A DNA stretch of 64,000 nucleotides, taken from NCBI GenBank assembly GCA_023053545.1, contig JAKZAN010000004.1, positions 5,642,001-5,706,000 of the forward strand, given 5' to 3'. Below, one piece after another: positions 52,108-62,908 of this stretch. The notes under the pieces are model-generated. The model was given only the letters and a program-made list of their open reading frames with translations. It searched no databases and was not told where the DNA came from. The DNA comes from Lepidurus packardi (lineage: Eukaryota > Arthropoda > Branchiopoda > Notostraca > Triopsidae). Numbering within the stretch: position 1 is the stretch's first letter; the number at the start of each line of letters is the position of its first letter. A program made the position numbers and the translations under genes.

Positions 52108-53119
52108 TACCTAGGCTAGACGGGACGCTAATTATCATTAACTTTTAATGTTGATCAAGTCGTCCCAGAACGGGGAATAGTTGTTGAGTGTCCAGACGAC
52201 AAACTGAAAGGTCACTTTCATTGAGCGTAATCCTATGCTTAAGGCTACACCTTCACATATTTTACCGTCACATAAACACTTTTCTGTCAAAAAGTATTTT
52301 TCATGTCGCTTTCCTATCAGAAAGTATTTTGAACCGTAAACGATGGACGTGTTTCCTCTTACACCTTTAAGTGAAGTTGTTTTTCCAAGTTTTCTTGGAG
52401 AAACTTTAATTCTAGTCCAGCTGCTTATCGCTTGCGCAAAAGATTAGCGAGAAATAGGAGAGACAAGCAATTAAAAGCTATACTTTCATTAATAAGCAGT
52501 CTCCATAGTTTGTTATAACCATCTTTCCTAGTACCTAGGCCACAATCGCTCGTTTCTTCTGGACAGTGGTGGCTCAAGATTGTGCCAACAATGTCAGAAG
52601 TTACATTCCGACAAAATTTCCGTACCTCAAGAGCCTTATTTACGTACCTTTGCGACCGGCTACGCCCTGTACTGAAAAAAAACACAACGATTATGAGAAG
52701 ACCTATTCCGGTTATAAAGAGAGTAGCTGTTGCTGTTTTCGATTCTTTTTGTTGCTGTTGCTGATTGCATTCGCGATCAGTTAAGGCCTACACTAGAAAA
52801 GAGACTGATTCCGGTTTTTATTCGTATTGGTTCTTTTTTATATTTATATGAGAAAAACGTTTTATGAAGCTAAGAAATGCTATTTTGTCATCCTAGTCCT
52901 AACTTAATCAGGTAAGTTGTCTAGACGGGGCTTTAATTAGGCATTAGCTAATGTTGGTCATAGTTAATGAACTTGTGCCAGCTTCATTAAATCAGAACCT
53001 TCATTAACAGTTGATTATCATTAGCGTTAATGTTGTTGTTTCTAGACGACTCACTTAAACATGTTTAACTCAGGTAGTCGGAGTTGATTATCATTAAATC
53101 GTCCCGTCTAGCCTAGGTA
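52108..53119. mobile_element. PIF/Harbinger deletion derivative, 1,012 bp
   Basis: Terminal inverted repeats read TACCTAGGCTAGACGGGACG at the left end and its complement at the right. TTA is duplicated at 52105-52107 and 53120-53122, the target site typical of this superfamily. Inside, about 52560-52750 (plus strand) encodes a transposase N-terminal relic with TFRQNFRTSRALFTYLCDRL and a shortened IPVIKRVAVAVF stretch. This resembles the region before the DDE nuclease of Harbinger transposases (FRMSRETF...L, RAIPVEKRVAIAL). The catalytic domain is missing, so the element is non-autonomous. Confidence 0.85.
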
Positions 53120-53411
53120 TTACGGATTCATTTGGTGAATCCCTATGCCCTGCCTGCTCCACTTCCAAGTTCGACCTTGTTAGGAATTGATGACGTTAGT
53201 GACCTCTTTCTCCTTACAAAAATACCCTTCAACAGAACGACTTTGACCTCTGGTATAGGAAATTTGCTTTCACAGTTCTGCAATCCGTTTACACGCAAGT
53301 TTCTGAAACTAAATAATAAAGGGAAAGTTTACTAGGCAGGCCTTGACCTTGACGGTCTACGTCTAACGGTGGAGCAACAAAAACAATTTTCTAGGTCAAA
53401 CACCTGGTAGT

Positions 53412-53534
53412 AGGCCGTACCTGGGATTTTGGTTCAGGGGGGGAGGGGGTGTTCGGAGGGGGGTAGTATGTAGATATCGCTACAGAGAAAAAACTTTCGG
53501 AGGGGTCAAACCCCTACCCCTGGGTACGGGCCTG
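53412..53534. mobile_element. hAT-type MITE (CAGGCC family), copy A
   Basis: The ends are AGGCCGTACCTGGG and CCTGGGTACGGGCCTG, with CCTGGTAGT repeated directly on both sides (53403-53411 and 53535-53543). The 8-9 bp target duplication fits hAT transposons. It contains the G-rich block and GAAAAAACTTTCGGAGGGG seen in inverted orientation in the copies near 59 kb. Confidence 0.75.
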
Positions 53535-54448
53535 CCTGGTAGTCTTTGAAAGACCTAAACATCTCAACTCACGACACGAAATCTTTCCTTAGTATGGACG
53601 AGACGAGATTTGCCTTAAAATCTCGAAAGTTTAGACTAAACTATACAAACTTTCCTTGCATAGCTCTGGGGAAGTTCACTGACGTGTTATGCTATTTAGC
53701 TGCTACCTTCCAGGTAGTACTGATTTTCGTGAAGAAAGAAATGTTATTAAGATAGGATATTTTTGTTGTCAAAACAAGACGACAGGTTGGACTGCCGAAT
53801 AAGCTGTGACAACGGAATGTTAGTAGTGGTGAACGTGGGTAGGTGGCTGTTCTGGGTTCGTCTGTTGGTGGTCTGTTGTGGTCGATTTTGAAATGTGTAG
53901 AGGTTTTTAGCTGTGCCAGTCTATGATTTTTATTTACTGTTGATTTTTAAAGAAACGGCTTTGTTTGATGTCATGTCATTATTATGGCATTAATTATGGT
54001 ATTCTGTAAGTCCTAAAACTATTTGATATAGAGCAGAAAACGGACTTGACTGATAGGAGAAAAGATGGTCAGTAAAAATATGAAATGTTATCAAGTTATA
54101 TGTATCAAAGCATTTATCAATAGATATTAAGTTGTATCAAAATTTATCAGAAATGCGAATTAAAATGCGAACCAAATGCGAAACGATAACGAACTGAAAT
54201 TGTATGTTTTTTTTTTTTTTTTTATTGGCATGTTTTAATGGTTTGCTTTTTAGCTGTGATTTTTATTAATGTTATTAGCTGTGATTATAATATCAGAAGA
54301 CATTTGCGTTATTGGTAGATATATATTTTGTAAGTTTTTCGCTAATACAGTGAATTCACTATTACATGCAATGCAAATACAAATCTAGGTTATTTAGAAT
54401 AAAAATGTTGACAAAACAATATTATTTTTTCTTGGTGACGTTGACGAT

Positions 54449-55477
54449 TTATTTTTTTTCTAGGTCTACCGTGAAGTCGAAGTCTTTTGTCGTTAGTAAT
54501 TTCACGATGACAGCATTCGCAGTGTCTGGAGTCAGTTGTAGAGTTTCTTCTTGTTTGCAGAAGTCTTTTAGTATGGTTTCTGTCATCGATGCTTCGATAA
54601 TGTTATTATCGTTGAAGAAACCGACTGTGCCTTGGAAAGTTAGTGGAGTCGTTTGTCTAAGTTGAATTTTTTTGCAGTTTGTGCACGTAATGGTAGGGTC
54701 ATCGTTATCTGGAATGGTCGGTTGTCGTTCTGTTTTTTTTTTGCAGGCTAGGCAGGTTTGGAAAATACCAATGTTGCAGTGGGCTATGGCTTCCAGTATG
54801 ATGGGCTCCGTTGTGTCGTCTAAAATGGGTTGCTGGATGTCCAGTTGGGCTTCTGTTCTTGTAAAGAACGATTGCTGCGTCAAGGCGAAGTTTTGATAAT
54901 CTTGATTATAGATGACATCGGTAATTTCGTAAACTTTGTTTTTTTCGATAGTAACTGTTTGGTTTTTCCAGGTAATTAGTGTGGAAGTACAGGTATCGTC
55001 TCCAATTGTTATTTCGCGGAACGTTTGCCCTTTGTTCGTTGTCTTCTCTTCGCTAATGTTTTGGATTTGAACGATGATTTTGTAACGGGTGTCGGGAAAC
55101 TCTATACAAGTTTGAAGTGTGGCTTGTTGCTGTTTTCTTGGCGAATAATTAAATTTGAGCGTTTGATTTGTCTCGCTGATTTGCGAAGATTGGGTAATCT
55201 TAATAAGATCGTATTTAGTTCTTTTTTGTGGAGTCTGACCTGAAGGTGAGCTATTCGGTAGGATTTGGATGGTGATGGGTATCTTGGCGGTCGAATAACG
55301 TTTAATTCTGCTATAGGAGCCAGCAATAAACGACAAACATTCTTCGTATGTATTGTCCGACGTCTGCAGAAAAAAGCGAAAATTTTGGCCTGGAATTTTG
55401 GTGTACTTCGATGGACTCTGGTTTTGGCGCAAAGGGGTTATGTCATGGACGTACCCGGTGTAAGCGTCTGCTCCCAT
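54449..55477 (-). CDS. RPA-like OB-fold protein with zinc ribbon, single coding exon
   Basis: This is an uninterrupted 342-residue frame in a genome where other genes have many introns. A central OB-fold-like segment (about 125-205) carries REITIGDDTC, LITWKN and KVYEIT, as in single-strand DNA-binding OB folds. A C-terminal segment (about 230-305) has CLAC...CTNC, the zinc ribbon seen in the C-terminal OB fold of RPA70. The N-terminal third looks like a further, more diverged OB fold (NFRFFLQTSDNTYEECLSF). A CTTTCCACCAG acceptor at 55489-55499 and a GTAAGT donor at 55571-55576 define a non-coding first exon near 55577-55690, so transcription and splicing are likely. It may bind single-stranded DNA; whether it is a host gene or transposon-borne is open. 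Confidence 0.7.
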   Translation of the reverse strand: MGADAYTGYVHDITPLRQNQSPSKYTKIPGQNFRFFLQTSDNTYEECLSFIAGSYSRIKRYSTAKIPITIQILPNSSPSGQTPQKRTKYDLIKITQSSQISETNQTLKFNYSPRKQQQATLQTCIEFPDTRYKIIVQIQNISEEKTTNKGQTFREITIGDDTCTSTLITWKNQTVTIEKNKVYEITDVIYNQDYQNFALTQQSFFTRTEAQLDIQQPILDDTTEPIILEAIAHCNIGIFQTCLACKKKTERQPTIPDNDDPTITCTNCKKIQLRQTTPLTFQGTVGFFNDNNIIEASMTETILKDFCKQEETLQLTPDTANAVIVKLLTTKDFDFTVDLEKK

Positions 55478-55576
55478 GGTTGCCGTTTCTGGTGGAAAGA
55501 GAATAAGACATGATGAGAAGAGTTGCAGTGAAGAACTATTGGATTAAAAAGTTGTGAAATGAAACTATTTACTTAC

Positions 55577-55690
55577 TTTTGCAATAGGGTGTTTCGGAAT
55601 GGTGAGGTGAAATTCCTTTCAATTTCTTTTTTGGAACTGTATGATGAATATTGATTTGCACTTAGTGTTTGGGAGCTGTGAGTGGACTGT
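55577..55690 (-). other. Putative non-coding first exon of the RPA-like gene
   Basis: It ends at TTGCAAAA|GTAAGT and would splice to AAACGGCAACC just before the ATG. The upstream boundary is approximate. Confidence 0.45.
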
Positions 55691-56530
55691 TTTCTGTCAT
55701 TCCGTGTGAGGTCTTTTATAGTCGGGTTCTATCGTAGAGTTGATGCCTGGAAGAGTAGGTTCTTCGTAAAGTCAAGTTCGGTCAAAGTCCAATCATGGAG
55801 GCAAAGGTTCAAGTCAATTAGTCAGGTCATTTTCTTCCTTTTGTTAATGAAAAGGGTACAATTTAGAAAGAAAAAATTTCAAAGGTGTACCAGCAGTTAG
55901 GGATGGTCAATTGAAATTTGTATCCTTAGTTCGAGTGTCAAAGCACATTTTGAAGTTTTCTTGCTTAGTAGCTGGATGCAGTTGTCTTATTGTTTGCCGC
56001 TTTTGGTGTGTTTTTAAAAGGTGTCACGTTGTGGAAGGCAGTTAAATTGCAGTTGGGTTATGCGTATATCGAGTTAAAATAGAGAAAAATACATGATGGT
56101 TTTGTATTATACGGAAATCCCAAACTATTTATCTAAAATGCAAGAAATATATATTATGTACCTGAGGTAAATCTTTGAAAATGAAAACATCATATTTGTT
56201 TTAAAACATACCAATATTTTGAAATGTACTAAAATTGGTAAAAAAAGTGTTGACCGTTTAATTGGGTGGGAGGGTCCAAACGTCGTGAAATTTGTATGAC
56301 GCCGCATTTATGGACGTTCCCTTATTAATAGGGAATGCTTTTCCTTAAAATAGCTTTCGATAATGATCGAAGCCATTTATTCGTAGGGCAATTCGTTTTA
56401 CGACTTGATGATTTTAGAATGGTTGGAAATTTTTTGGATTGTTATTTTTACAAACGAAATAGAATCGGTGGTATCTATGCCGGTATTGGTGCTCATGGGA
56501 AATGTTGTCATATTCCATACCTACTATAAG
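55687..56530. repeat. Duplicated segment, copy 1 (upstream of the RPA-like gene)
   Basis: It matches 57307-58315 in the same orientation. Shared blocks include TTTTCTGTCATTCCGTGTGA, TCGTAGAGTTGA, GCAAGAAATATATATTATGT, TTGACCGTTT, GATAATGATCGAAGCCATTT and ACAAACGAAATAGAATCGGT. The copy spacing is about 1,620 bp. Confidence 0.8.
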
Positions 56531-56834
56531 GAAATACTTATAGAACAACATTATAGTTTCACCTGATTATTGCTGAGCTGCGTAACTGTCCGTGTTAAGA
56601 ACGTGGAATATTCGATTTGTTATTTATGATTAATAGCAGAAAAATGTATTTAAAATGTGTGATCTGAATGTACATTTTACTGTCACTGGGTGTTTGCGGA
56701 GTATATTATTGTGTCTGTCTTTTTGCGATGCGGAATTTTGTACTGCTTAGCTATATGATGTGATTATGGCATGTTTTGTAGCTTCGTATTTACAAGTCTG
56801 ACATTTGAATGTAAACAACTTTATGATCTGAATA

Positions 56835-57270
56835 TACCGGGAGTTGAACAAATTTTTGGGCTTCGGCACAGCATGTATAAATTGGTGTGGTTGGGAGTTT
56901 TCCTTTTTTTATTTGTATTGTGTGTAAGTGGCGTATTCCGTGTAGCCTGCAGTAATAAGACAAGGTACGTATTTGAAAGTGCTGTCGATCGAGGGATTAC
57001 TGAAAGTAGTGAATTTTGTTGTTAAAGCATTTATTTTGTTAACGTACCGAAAGTTGCAAAATTCTTACGTTTCAGTTCAAAAAGGGTGTAGGGGACTTTT
57101 TTCTTTTTGTCGTATGTTTACGTTTGTACTCATCAGGGCTGAAGCTACTCGATGTCTTGATACGACAGGGAATTTCGCCATAGTTTATGTGGACTGTAAG
57201 AAACAAAAATTATATTCATGACGTTATAAGTGAAAGAGTAACGTGGTTAAGGTCAATAAAAACGCTTACC
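56835..57270. repeat. Exon-like tandem repeat, array 1 (about 2 units of 210-220 bp)
   Basis: Units begin near 56835, 57046 and 57265 with a (C/G)TACCGAAAGTTG block and share GTAGCCTGCA, GTATTTGAAAG and TGAAAGTAGTGAA with array 2. Reading frames are broken. Confidence 0.65.
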
Positions 57271-57306
57271 GAAAGTTGAACAAATCCATATGTATCGGTC
57301 CAACTG

Positions 57307-58315
57307 TTTTCTGTCATTCCGTGTGAGGTCTTTTATAGTCGGGTTCTATCGTAGAGTTGACGTGTGGAAGAGTAGATTCTTCGTAAAGTCAAGTTCGGTC
57401 AAAGTTGAATCATTAGGAGAAAGGTTTAAGTCATTAGTCAAGTCATTTTCCTCGCTTTGTTAATGAAAAGGGTAAATTAAGAAAGAAAAAATTTCAAAGG
57501 TGTAGAAGCAGTAGCGACAGTCAATTGTAATTCTCATCCTTATTTCGAGTGTCAAAGCACGTTCTGAAGTTTTCTTGCTTGGTAGGGATAAGGGGTGGAC
57601 TGGCCTATGGGGCATTGGGGCAGGTGCCTCATGTGCCGGCTCAAATGCCCCATGCGGCGGCTCAAGTTCCTTCTTTATTACTCAGCGGCACCGGCAGGTA
57701 GAAAATCCCCATTGCCCGCTGTAGAGCCAGTCCGCTCTGGGTAGGGATGCAGTTAATTGTCACTGATGTTTGCCGCTTTTGTGTGTTTTTAAAGGGTGTC
57801 ATGTTGTGGAAGGCAGTTGAGAAATTGTAGTTGGGCTACGTATGGAGTGGAAATATAGAAAATACTTGATGGTTTTGTATGACAGGGAAATCCGAAACTA
57901 TTTATCTAAAATGCAAGAAATATATATTATGTACATGAGGTAAATCTTTGAAAATGGAAACATCGTATTTGTTTTAAAACTTACCAATATTTTGAAATGT
58001 TCTAAAATTGGTAACAAAGTGTTGACCGTTTGGCCGGTTTGGGTGGATGGGTCTAAATGGCGTGAAATTTTTATGACGCCGCGTTTACGGACGCTCCCTT
58101 ATTAATTGGGATACTGGTTTTCCTTGAAGTATAGTTTTCGATAATGATCGAAGCCATTTATTCGTAGGGGAATTCGTTATACAAGCTGATGATTTTATAA
58201 TGTTTGTAAATTTTCTGGATTGTTATTTTTACAAACGAAATAGAATCGGTGGCATCTATATATATAGTCGTGTTATGGGAAATCTTGTCATATTCCACCC
58301 ACTATGAGGAAATAC
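57307..58315. repeat. Duplicated segment, copy 2
   Basis: Second, diverged copy of 55687-56530. It carries a hAT MITE at 57590-57740 that copy 1 lacks, so the insertion post-dates the duplication. At 58343 it is followed by another GTAAGT donor on the minus strand, like the one next to copy 1. Confidence 0.8.
57590..57740. mobile_element. hAT-type MITE, 151 bp
   Basis: The ends AAGGGGTGGACTGGC and GCCAGTCCGCTCTGG are imperfect inverted repeats. GTAGGGAT is duplicated at 57582-57589 and 57741-57748. The GGACTGGCC terminus resembles widespread CAGNGGCGGACTGG-type hAT ends. The empty site is seen in the paralogous segment near 55972. Confidence 0.75.
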
Positions 58316-58973
58316 TTGTAGAACAACGTTTTAGTTTCAGTTATTTACTTACTTTAGTCTGTGGGAGTTTGGAAATGGCAGCTGAAGGCGGTGGGAAAGT
58401 GTGCTAGTGTTTGATGTAGTGTTTGTTGTAAAATGAGAATGAACGTAAGTGTTGCGGGACAGCAAGACGTGAAAGGTCTGAGTGTGATACGCACGGTATT
58501 GTTGATGAATCCTGTATCTTGTTGAATACATGATATTCTAGGCAAAACTGTGAAAATCAATATTTGTCAAATAGTTGTATTCCAAATTCTAGAGTGAAAG
58601 GAGCTGATTAGACTATATGTGTAGTTATATATATACACTTTTGTAGACTTTGGGACGATTGTATAAATCTTTTTTGTTTTCGGTATTCTTTAGAATTATT
58701 TTCACATATCGTATTTGCAGATGAATTTATTTGAATTATTATTTACTTATGTACATTTGCTTTGTATAATTATATTTATATAATTTAACAGGCATTGCCC
58801 ATTTTGTTATGTATTCGATGAGGCATATACATTTGTGTGATTCTGATAGGCTTGAAGCTCCGTATTTGGTAATTGAATGAAAATAACTTTGTGATCTAAT
58901 AGTACGTTTCATGAACAGTTGTAGAATTAGGTATGTTTGAGTAAATATGATGTAACGTTAATGATGAATATAG

Positions 58974-59100
58974 CAGGCCCGTATCAGGGGGGGGGGTTTG
59001 GGGGTTCAAACCCCCCTCCCCGAAATGTTTTTTCTCCATGACGATATTATATACTACCCCCCAAAACCCCTCCGGAACCAAAATCCTGGATAGGGGCCTG
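58974..59100. mobile_element. hAT-type MITE (CAGGCC family), copy B
   Basis: It starts CAGGCCCGTATCAGG and ends CCTGGATAGGGGCCTG. Flanks GAATATAG and GAGTATAG look like an 8-bp target duplication with one change. The middle holds a G-run and TTCAAACCCCCCTCCCCG. Confidence 0.7.
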
Positions 59101-59685
59101 GAGTATAGTCATATGAAGTAATATATATGTTGGTTTGAGTCAGGGGTTTGAGTATGTCAGCAATTTTGAGAGCTTATGTACTGTGAGTAAAGAGTAAAAA
59201 TACAACAATCGTTTTGTAGCTTTGTATCGTTGTGAAGCAGGAATTTATTAGTACGAGACTGTGGGAATACACATTTTGTAAGTTACATATAGAGTCAGGC
59301 TTGGGCGACCTTGGAGTTGAATTGGACACGGGGTTTGGGGGGGGTTTGGGGGTTCAAACCCCCCTCCCCGAAATGTTTTTTCTCCATGAGGATATTATAT
59401 ACTACCCCCCAAAACCCCTCCGGAACCAAAATCCTGGATAGGGGCCTGGAGTATAGTCATATGAAGTAATATATATGTTGGTTTGAGTCAGGGGTTTGAG
59501 TATGTCAGCAATTTTGAGAGCTTATGTACTGTGAGTAAAGAGTAAAAATACAACAATCGTTTTGTAGCTTTGTATCGTTGTGAAGCAGGAATTTATTAGT
59601 ACGAGACTGTGGGAATACACATTTTGTAAGTTACATATAGAGTCAGGCTTGGGCGACCTTGGAGTTGAATTGGACACGGGGTTTG
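58990..59685. repeat. 348-bp near-identical tandem duplication
   Basis: Unit 1 is about 58990-59337 and unit 2 about 59338-59685. The only difference I find is GACGATATT versus GAGGATATT, apart from G-run length. The junction falls in the G-run of the CAGGCC MITE, so unit 2 carries a left-truncated MITE. Confidence 0.9.
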
Positions 59686-59874
59686 TGTTGTGTACAGACT
59701 GCTGAACTCGGGAATTAACGTGGAAAAAGCCAATGCTACCTAACATGTTGCTCAAGGCAAGTTGGGCGAAGTGAATTTCTTTGTCGCTAAATAGAACGAT
59801 TCGGTCTCCGAGAAATAGAACGGTTTTTCGAAGCGGTTTTCGAAACTGTGGCGTCTTTCCTGGAGAAGGTTATC

Positions 59875-61331
59875 TCAATTTGCCTCTTTCAAGGACTGCT
59901 GAGTTCTGGCTGCGTGACTGGCAGGCTCTAATACGATATCGAGGTGGCAGGAATTTGTGCCCGTGATTTGGTTAAGTACGAAATTTGGCTGACTTTTTTT
60001 CGGCCCATAGTGCCTGGAAGACATGACATACTTTTCTTGGCCTCTCTTACAGAGTCTCAAGTTGTGGAGCACGGCGTCTTTCAACAGGACAGGACCAGGA
60101 CGTATGGTGGACAGATCAGCTTTATATGAGCAACGCGATCGGGATAGCCATTGACCTTGGTCAAGACTTTTGTTGGAGACTTGCTGTCACTAGAGTCAAC
60201 AAGGCGCAAATCTTCTTCCGTATTCTCGTCAACAGCAACGTAAAAATAGAAGGCTACTTCGTCGTCTTCAAGTTTTGGGACCTGGAAGGAAAAATTGACT
60301 TTGTACTGGAATTAATTGTTATTATTGCCGGAACGATAACAACAAATAAGTACGGATTATTATGCCCAGTTTTTAACGACAATTTGTACGAATCAACCCT
60401 ATTTGACTGACACGTTTGTGAACGTCAAGTCCTACTCGTATGACTTAGACAACTCGTTGGTGGAAACTCGCTGAGTTAATTAATTTACCCTAGGTTTTGC
60501 TGTAAATCTTATAGTACAGTCAACTAAGACATGTTCATCTAGCGGCTGCTTAACAAACGCGGTTTCAAGTTCTAAGTATCCATTGGGTATATGTTGAACA
60601 CCAAAGGTATGTCCGTCATGCTGAAGCCAACCATAGCTGTTCACCTTACCGCCTTGGTCGCAAGTATGTTTTGAAAATAATTACGAAATTGTAGAACGCT
60701 CAGAAATGAAGCGGGATTTGACGAACCGTAGACCGCTGTGTCTCTGGCTGACTCGGCTCATGGCGAGACATATCAAAGTGGAATCAAAGACGCCAGATCG
60801 TGGGTGTGGAGGCCCAAGTAAACTGGTATGCCGGTAAGTACCCCAAATCTAGCTCAGGTACAGTAAGGCCAGTGACAACCACCACCTTACAAGTCCAGTT
60901 TATTAAATTCACTTTCGAATTCTGGAAGTAACGATATAGTTTTTATCAAGATACCTTATTGGGCTCACTTGGGCTTACTTAAAGTCTTTACTCGAGTTTC
61001 CAGATAAGTTTGGTAGACGAAGTAAAATACAACTGATACGACTGCAGTAGGGAGGATACTGTAAACGCTACTGCTTTTTGAAGTACGCCGGCATGGTTTT
61101 CCTTTATTCTCTAAATTAAATAATTTGAATGTGATTTTCTATATAATATTAATAGGTTCTACATTACTGACGTTACCGGGATGCTTTACATGATCTATCT
61201 CATTATCGCTCTTGAAAGAACGGTTTTGTCTGTAGCTTTCTTAATTTGTCGAGTACATAACGATCCGCTATTATCTTTATAGGTATAGCATGGCTTCCCT
61301 TTGTCCTTGCGGGCTTGCGCTGTTGGGCCAT
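59875..61331 (-). pseudogene. MOGS: Glucosidase I (MOGS/GCS1, GH63) 5' half, broken
   Basis: Minus-strand pieces follow the order of the N-terminal half of ER glucosidase I, which trims the first glucose from N-glycans. A start with MAQQRKPARTKG lies at 61331. A signal-anchor exon follows (60979-61101, PTAVVSVVFYFVY, donor GTAAGC). A degraded piece near 60700-60835 has VYLGLHTHD in one frame and LAMSRVS in another. Exon 60489 to about 60668 carries HTCDQGG, SYGWLQHDGHTFG and LETAFVKQP, matching human YGWEFHDGLSFG and LTTEFVKRP. Exon 59875-60281 begins VPKLEDDEVAFYFYVAVDE and has a one-base frameshift near 60133. Several frameshifts, a lost acceptor and absence of the catalytic half show it is a truncated relic. 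Confidence 0.65.
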
Positions 61332-62870
61332 TTACTGTAATATAAGTAAATTTTGTTAGCCGTTTTCATGTTTTTATATTAATATTGGGATTATAAGTTA
61401 AAAGAAAAAGGACTTCACTCGTGAAAAACTTACAGAAATACAGTATAGTAGAAATCTAATGTAAAAGAATATAAAAAAATACGTCTGTTGTTTTGAAAAA
61501 GTATGTAGAGGGCAGGCGCGTCACTTTTGCTATTGGTTGACACAAAATTAAGCCGCGCTTGTTTTGACCAACTGGCTATTAGCAAAAGATTTGAGTAACT
61601 TTTTCATGACTTCAATTTAAATTCGATACATCTGAATCAAATTTATTGGTATTTTAATTTAAAAAATAATATTTTTTTATTCATGAATTGTGTTGGAGTG
61701 CATGAAATTGATACACTCCAAAACAGTTGATGACTGGAATAGATTTTAAATGTAATTAACTGTTAGTGATGTGACGAATTCACGGATATGGTTAAATTCA
61801 ATAAGAAAAAGCTTACCGAAAGTGTTATATAAATCCTTTTGTTTTGGCTCAGAAAGCTTGTCAGAGACTTCTTTGTGTGTGCATGTGGCCGAATCCATGA
61901 AGTTGACAATGTGAAAGGGTGTAGGAAATCAAATTTGCGTCTATGAGTTTACTGAAAGTAATCGTAAATGTCGGTATGATAATGCAATTAATGAAAGTTA
62001 ATGGAAAAGCTTACCGAAAGTGACAAAGTTTTTAGGTTTCGGCCCGTAAAGTGAGGGATTGATACTTTTCTTGTTCTTTTTTTTATGTCATGTAGGCTAT
62101 ATCAGTGGCGGATTCCATACAGCCTGCACTATAACGAAGGGTATGTATTTGAAGGTGTCTAGACAGGTTTGAGTGAAAGTAGTGAACTTTGTTATAATAA
62201 AGATTCATGTTGTTGAATTCTAAAAGGAAAACTTACCAGGAGTTGCAACATTTCTAGGTTTCATCTCATTAAAGGGGTGTAGGGGACTCTTATTGTTATA
62301 AAGTGATGATTCCGTAAAACCAGCAGTCTGAAAGGGGTACGCGCGTAGTTGTATTGGTCTAGCTGTTTACATTGTCTGTCTCTGAAAAAGTAATAAACCT
62401 TGTTATTATTATATATAAGCTTTATATTCTTTACTTCAAGAAAGCTTACCAAAAGGTTCAGGAATCTTTAGGATTGGTCTCGAAAAGTGTATTTGGGACC
62501 ATACAGCATGCAGTGTGAACTTGAATTAGCTTCGTGTATGCAATAGTGACTTGTTTTTCACGTACAGCGTTGCTATAGTATTCAGCATTTACGGCTGTTG
62601 TATCATTAGATTTCACTAGGGTAGGAACTACTCAGTTTCTCAATATTATACCACCGGGAATTCTGACATATGCTTTATGTGAACTGTAAGAAAGAAAGGG
62701 TATTTTGCATTTTACCGGAATTTTTTGTTTTTGCCTGCAAACAACTTTTTTAAGCATTTTAAACGTCGCTGATTCCAAAAAAAAACAATCATTTTGCGCG
62801 GAAAGTATTATTTTACTATGTTTTATGTTGCTGTGTTTTACTATGGTTGCTGTTGAAGACAGGTATGTGA

Positions 62871-62908
62871 TTAGGTTAGGTTAGGTTACGTTAGGTTAGG
62901 TTACGTTA
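62871..62908 (+). repeat. TTAGG telomere-type repeat, left part
   Basis: Tandem TTAGG units with interspersed TTACG variants. It is contiguous with 63154-63233 if the MITE between them is removed. Confidence 0.85.

Larger units (their letters stand above)
49070..54448. other. Transposon-bearing gene-free region
   Basis: It lies between SOD and the RPA-like gene. Apart from the elements listed separately (foldback near 50 kb, hairpins near 51.35 kb, Harbinger element, hAT MITE), no coding model is supported. A short (TAA)n tract lies at about 49481-49495. Confidence 0.55.

Noticed and set aside
55025-55513. Plus-strand frames across the RPA-like gene
   Set aside because: They are shadows of the 342-codon minus-strand frame, which carries the OB and zinc-ribbon motifs.
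58981-59020. GGGGTTCAAACCCC resembling a tRNA B-box
   Set aside because: It is the core of a hAT MITE; no A-box or cloverleaf can be formed around it.
60126-60410. 94-codon plus-strand open frame
   Set aside because: It is antisense to the glucosidase I relic, whose frame has family motifs.
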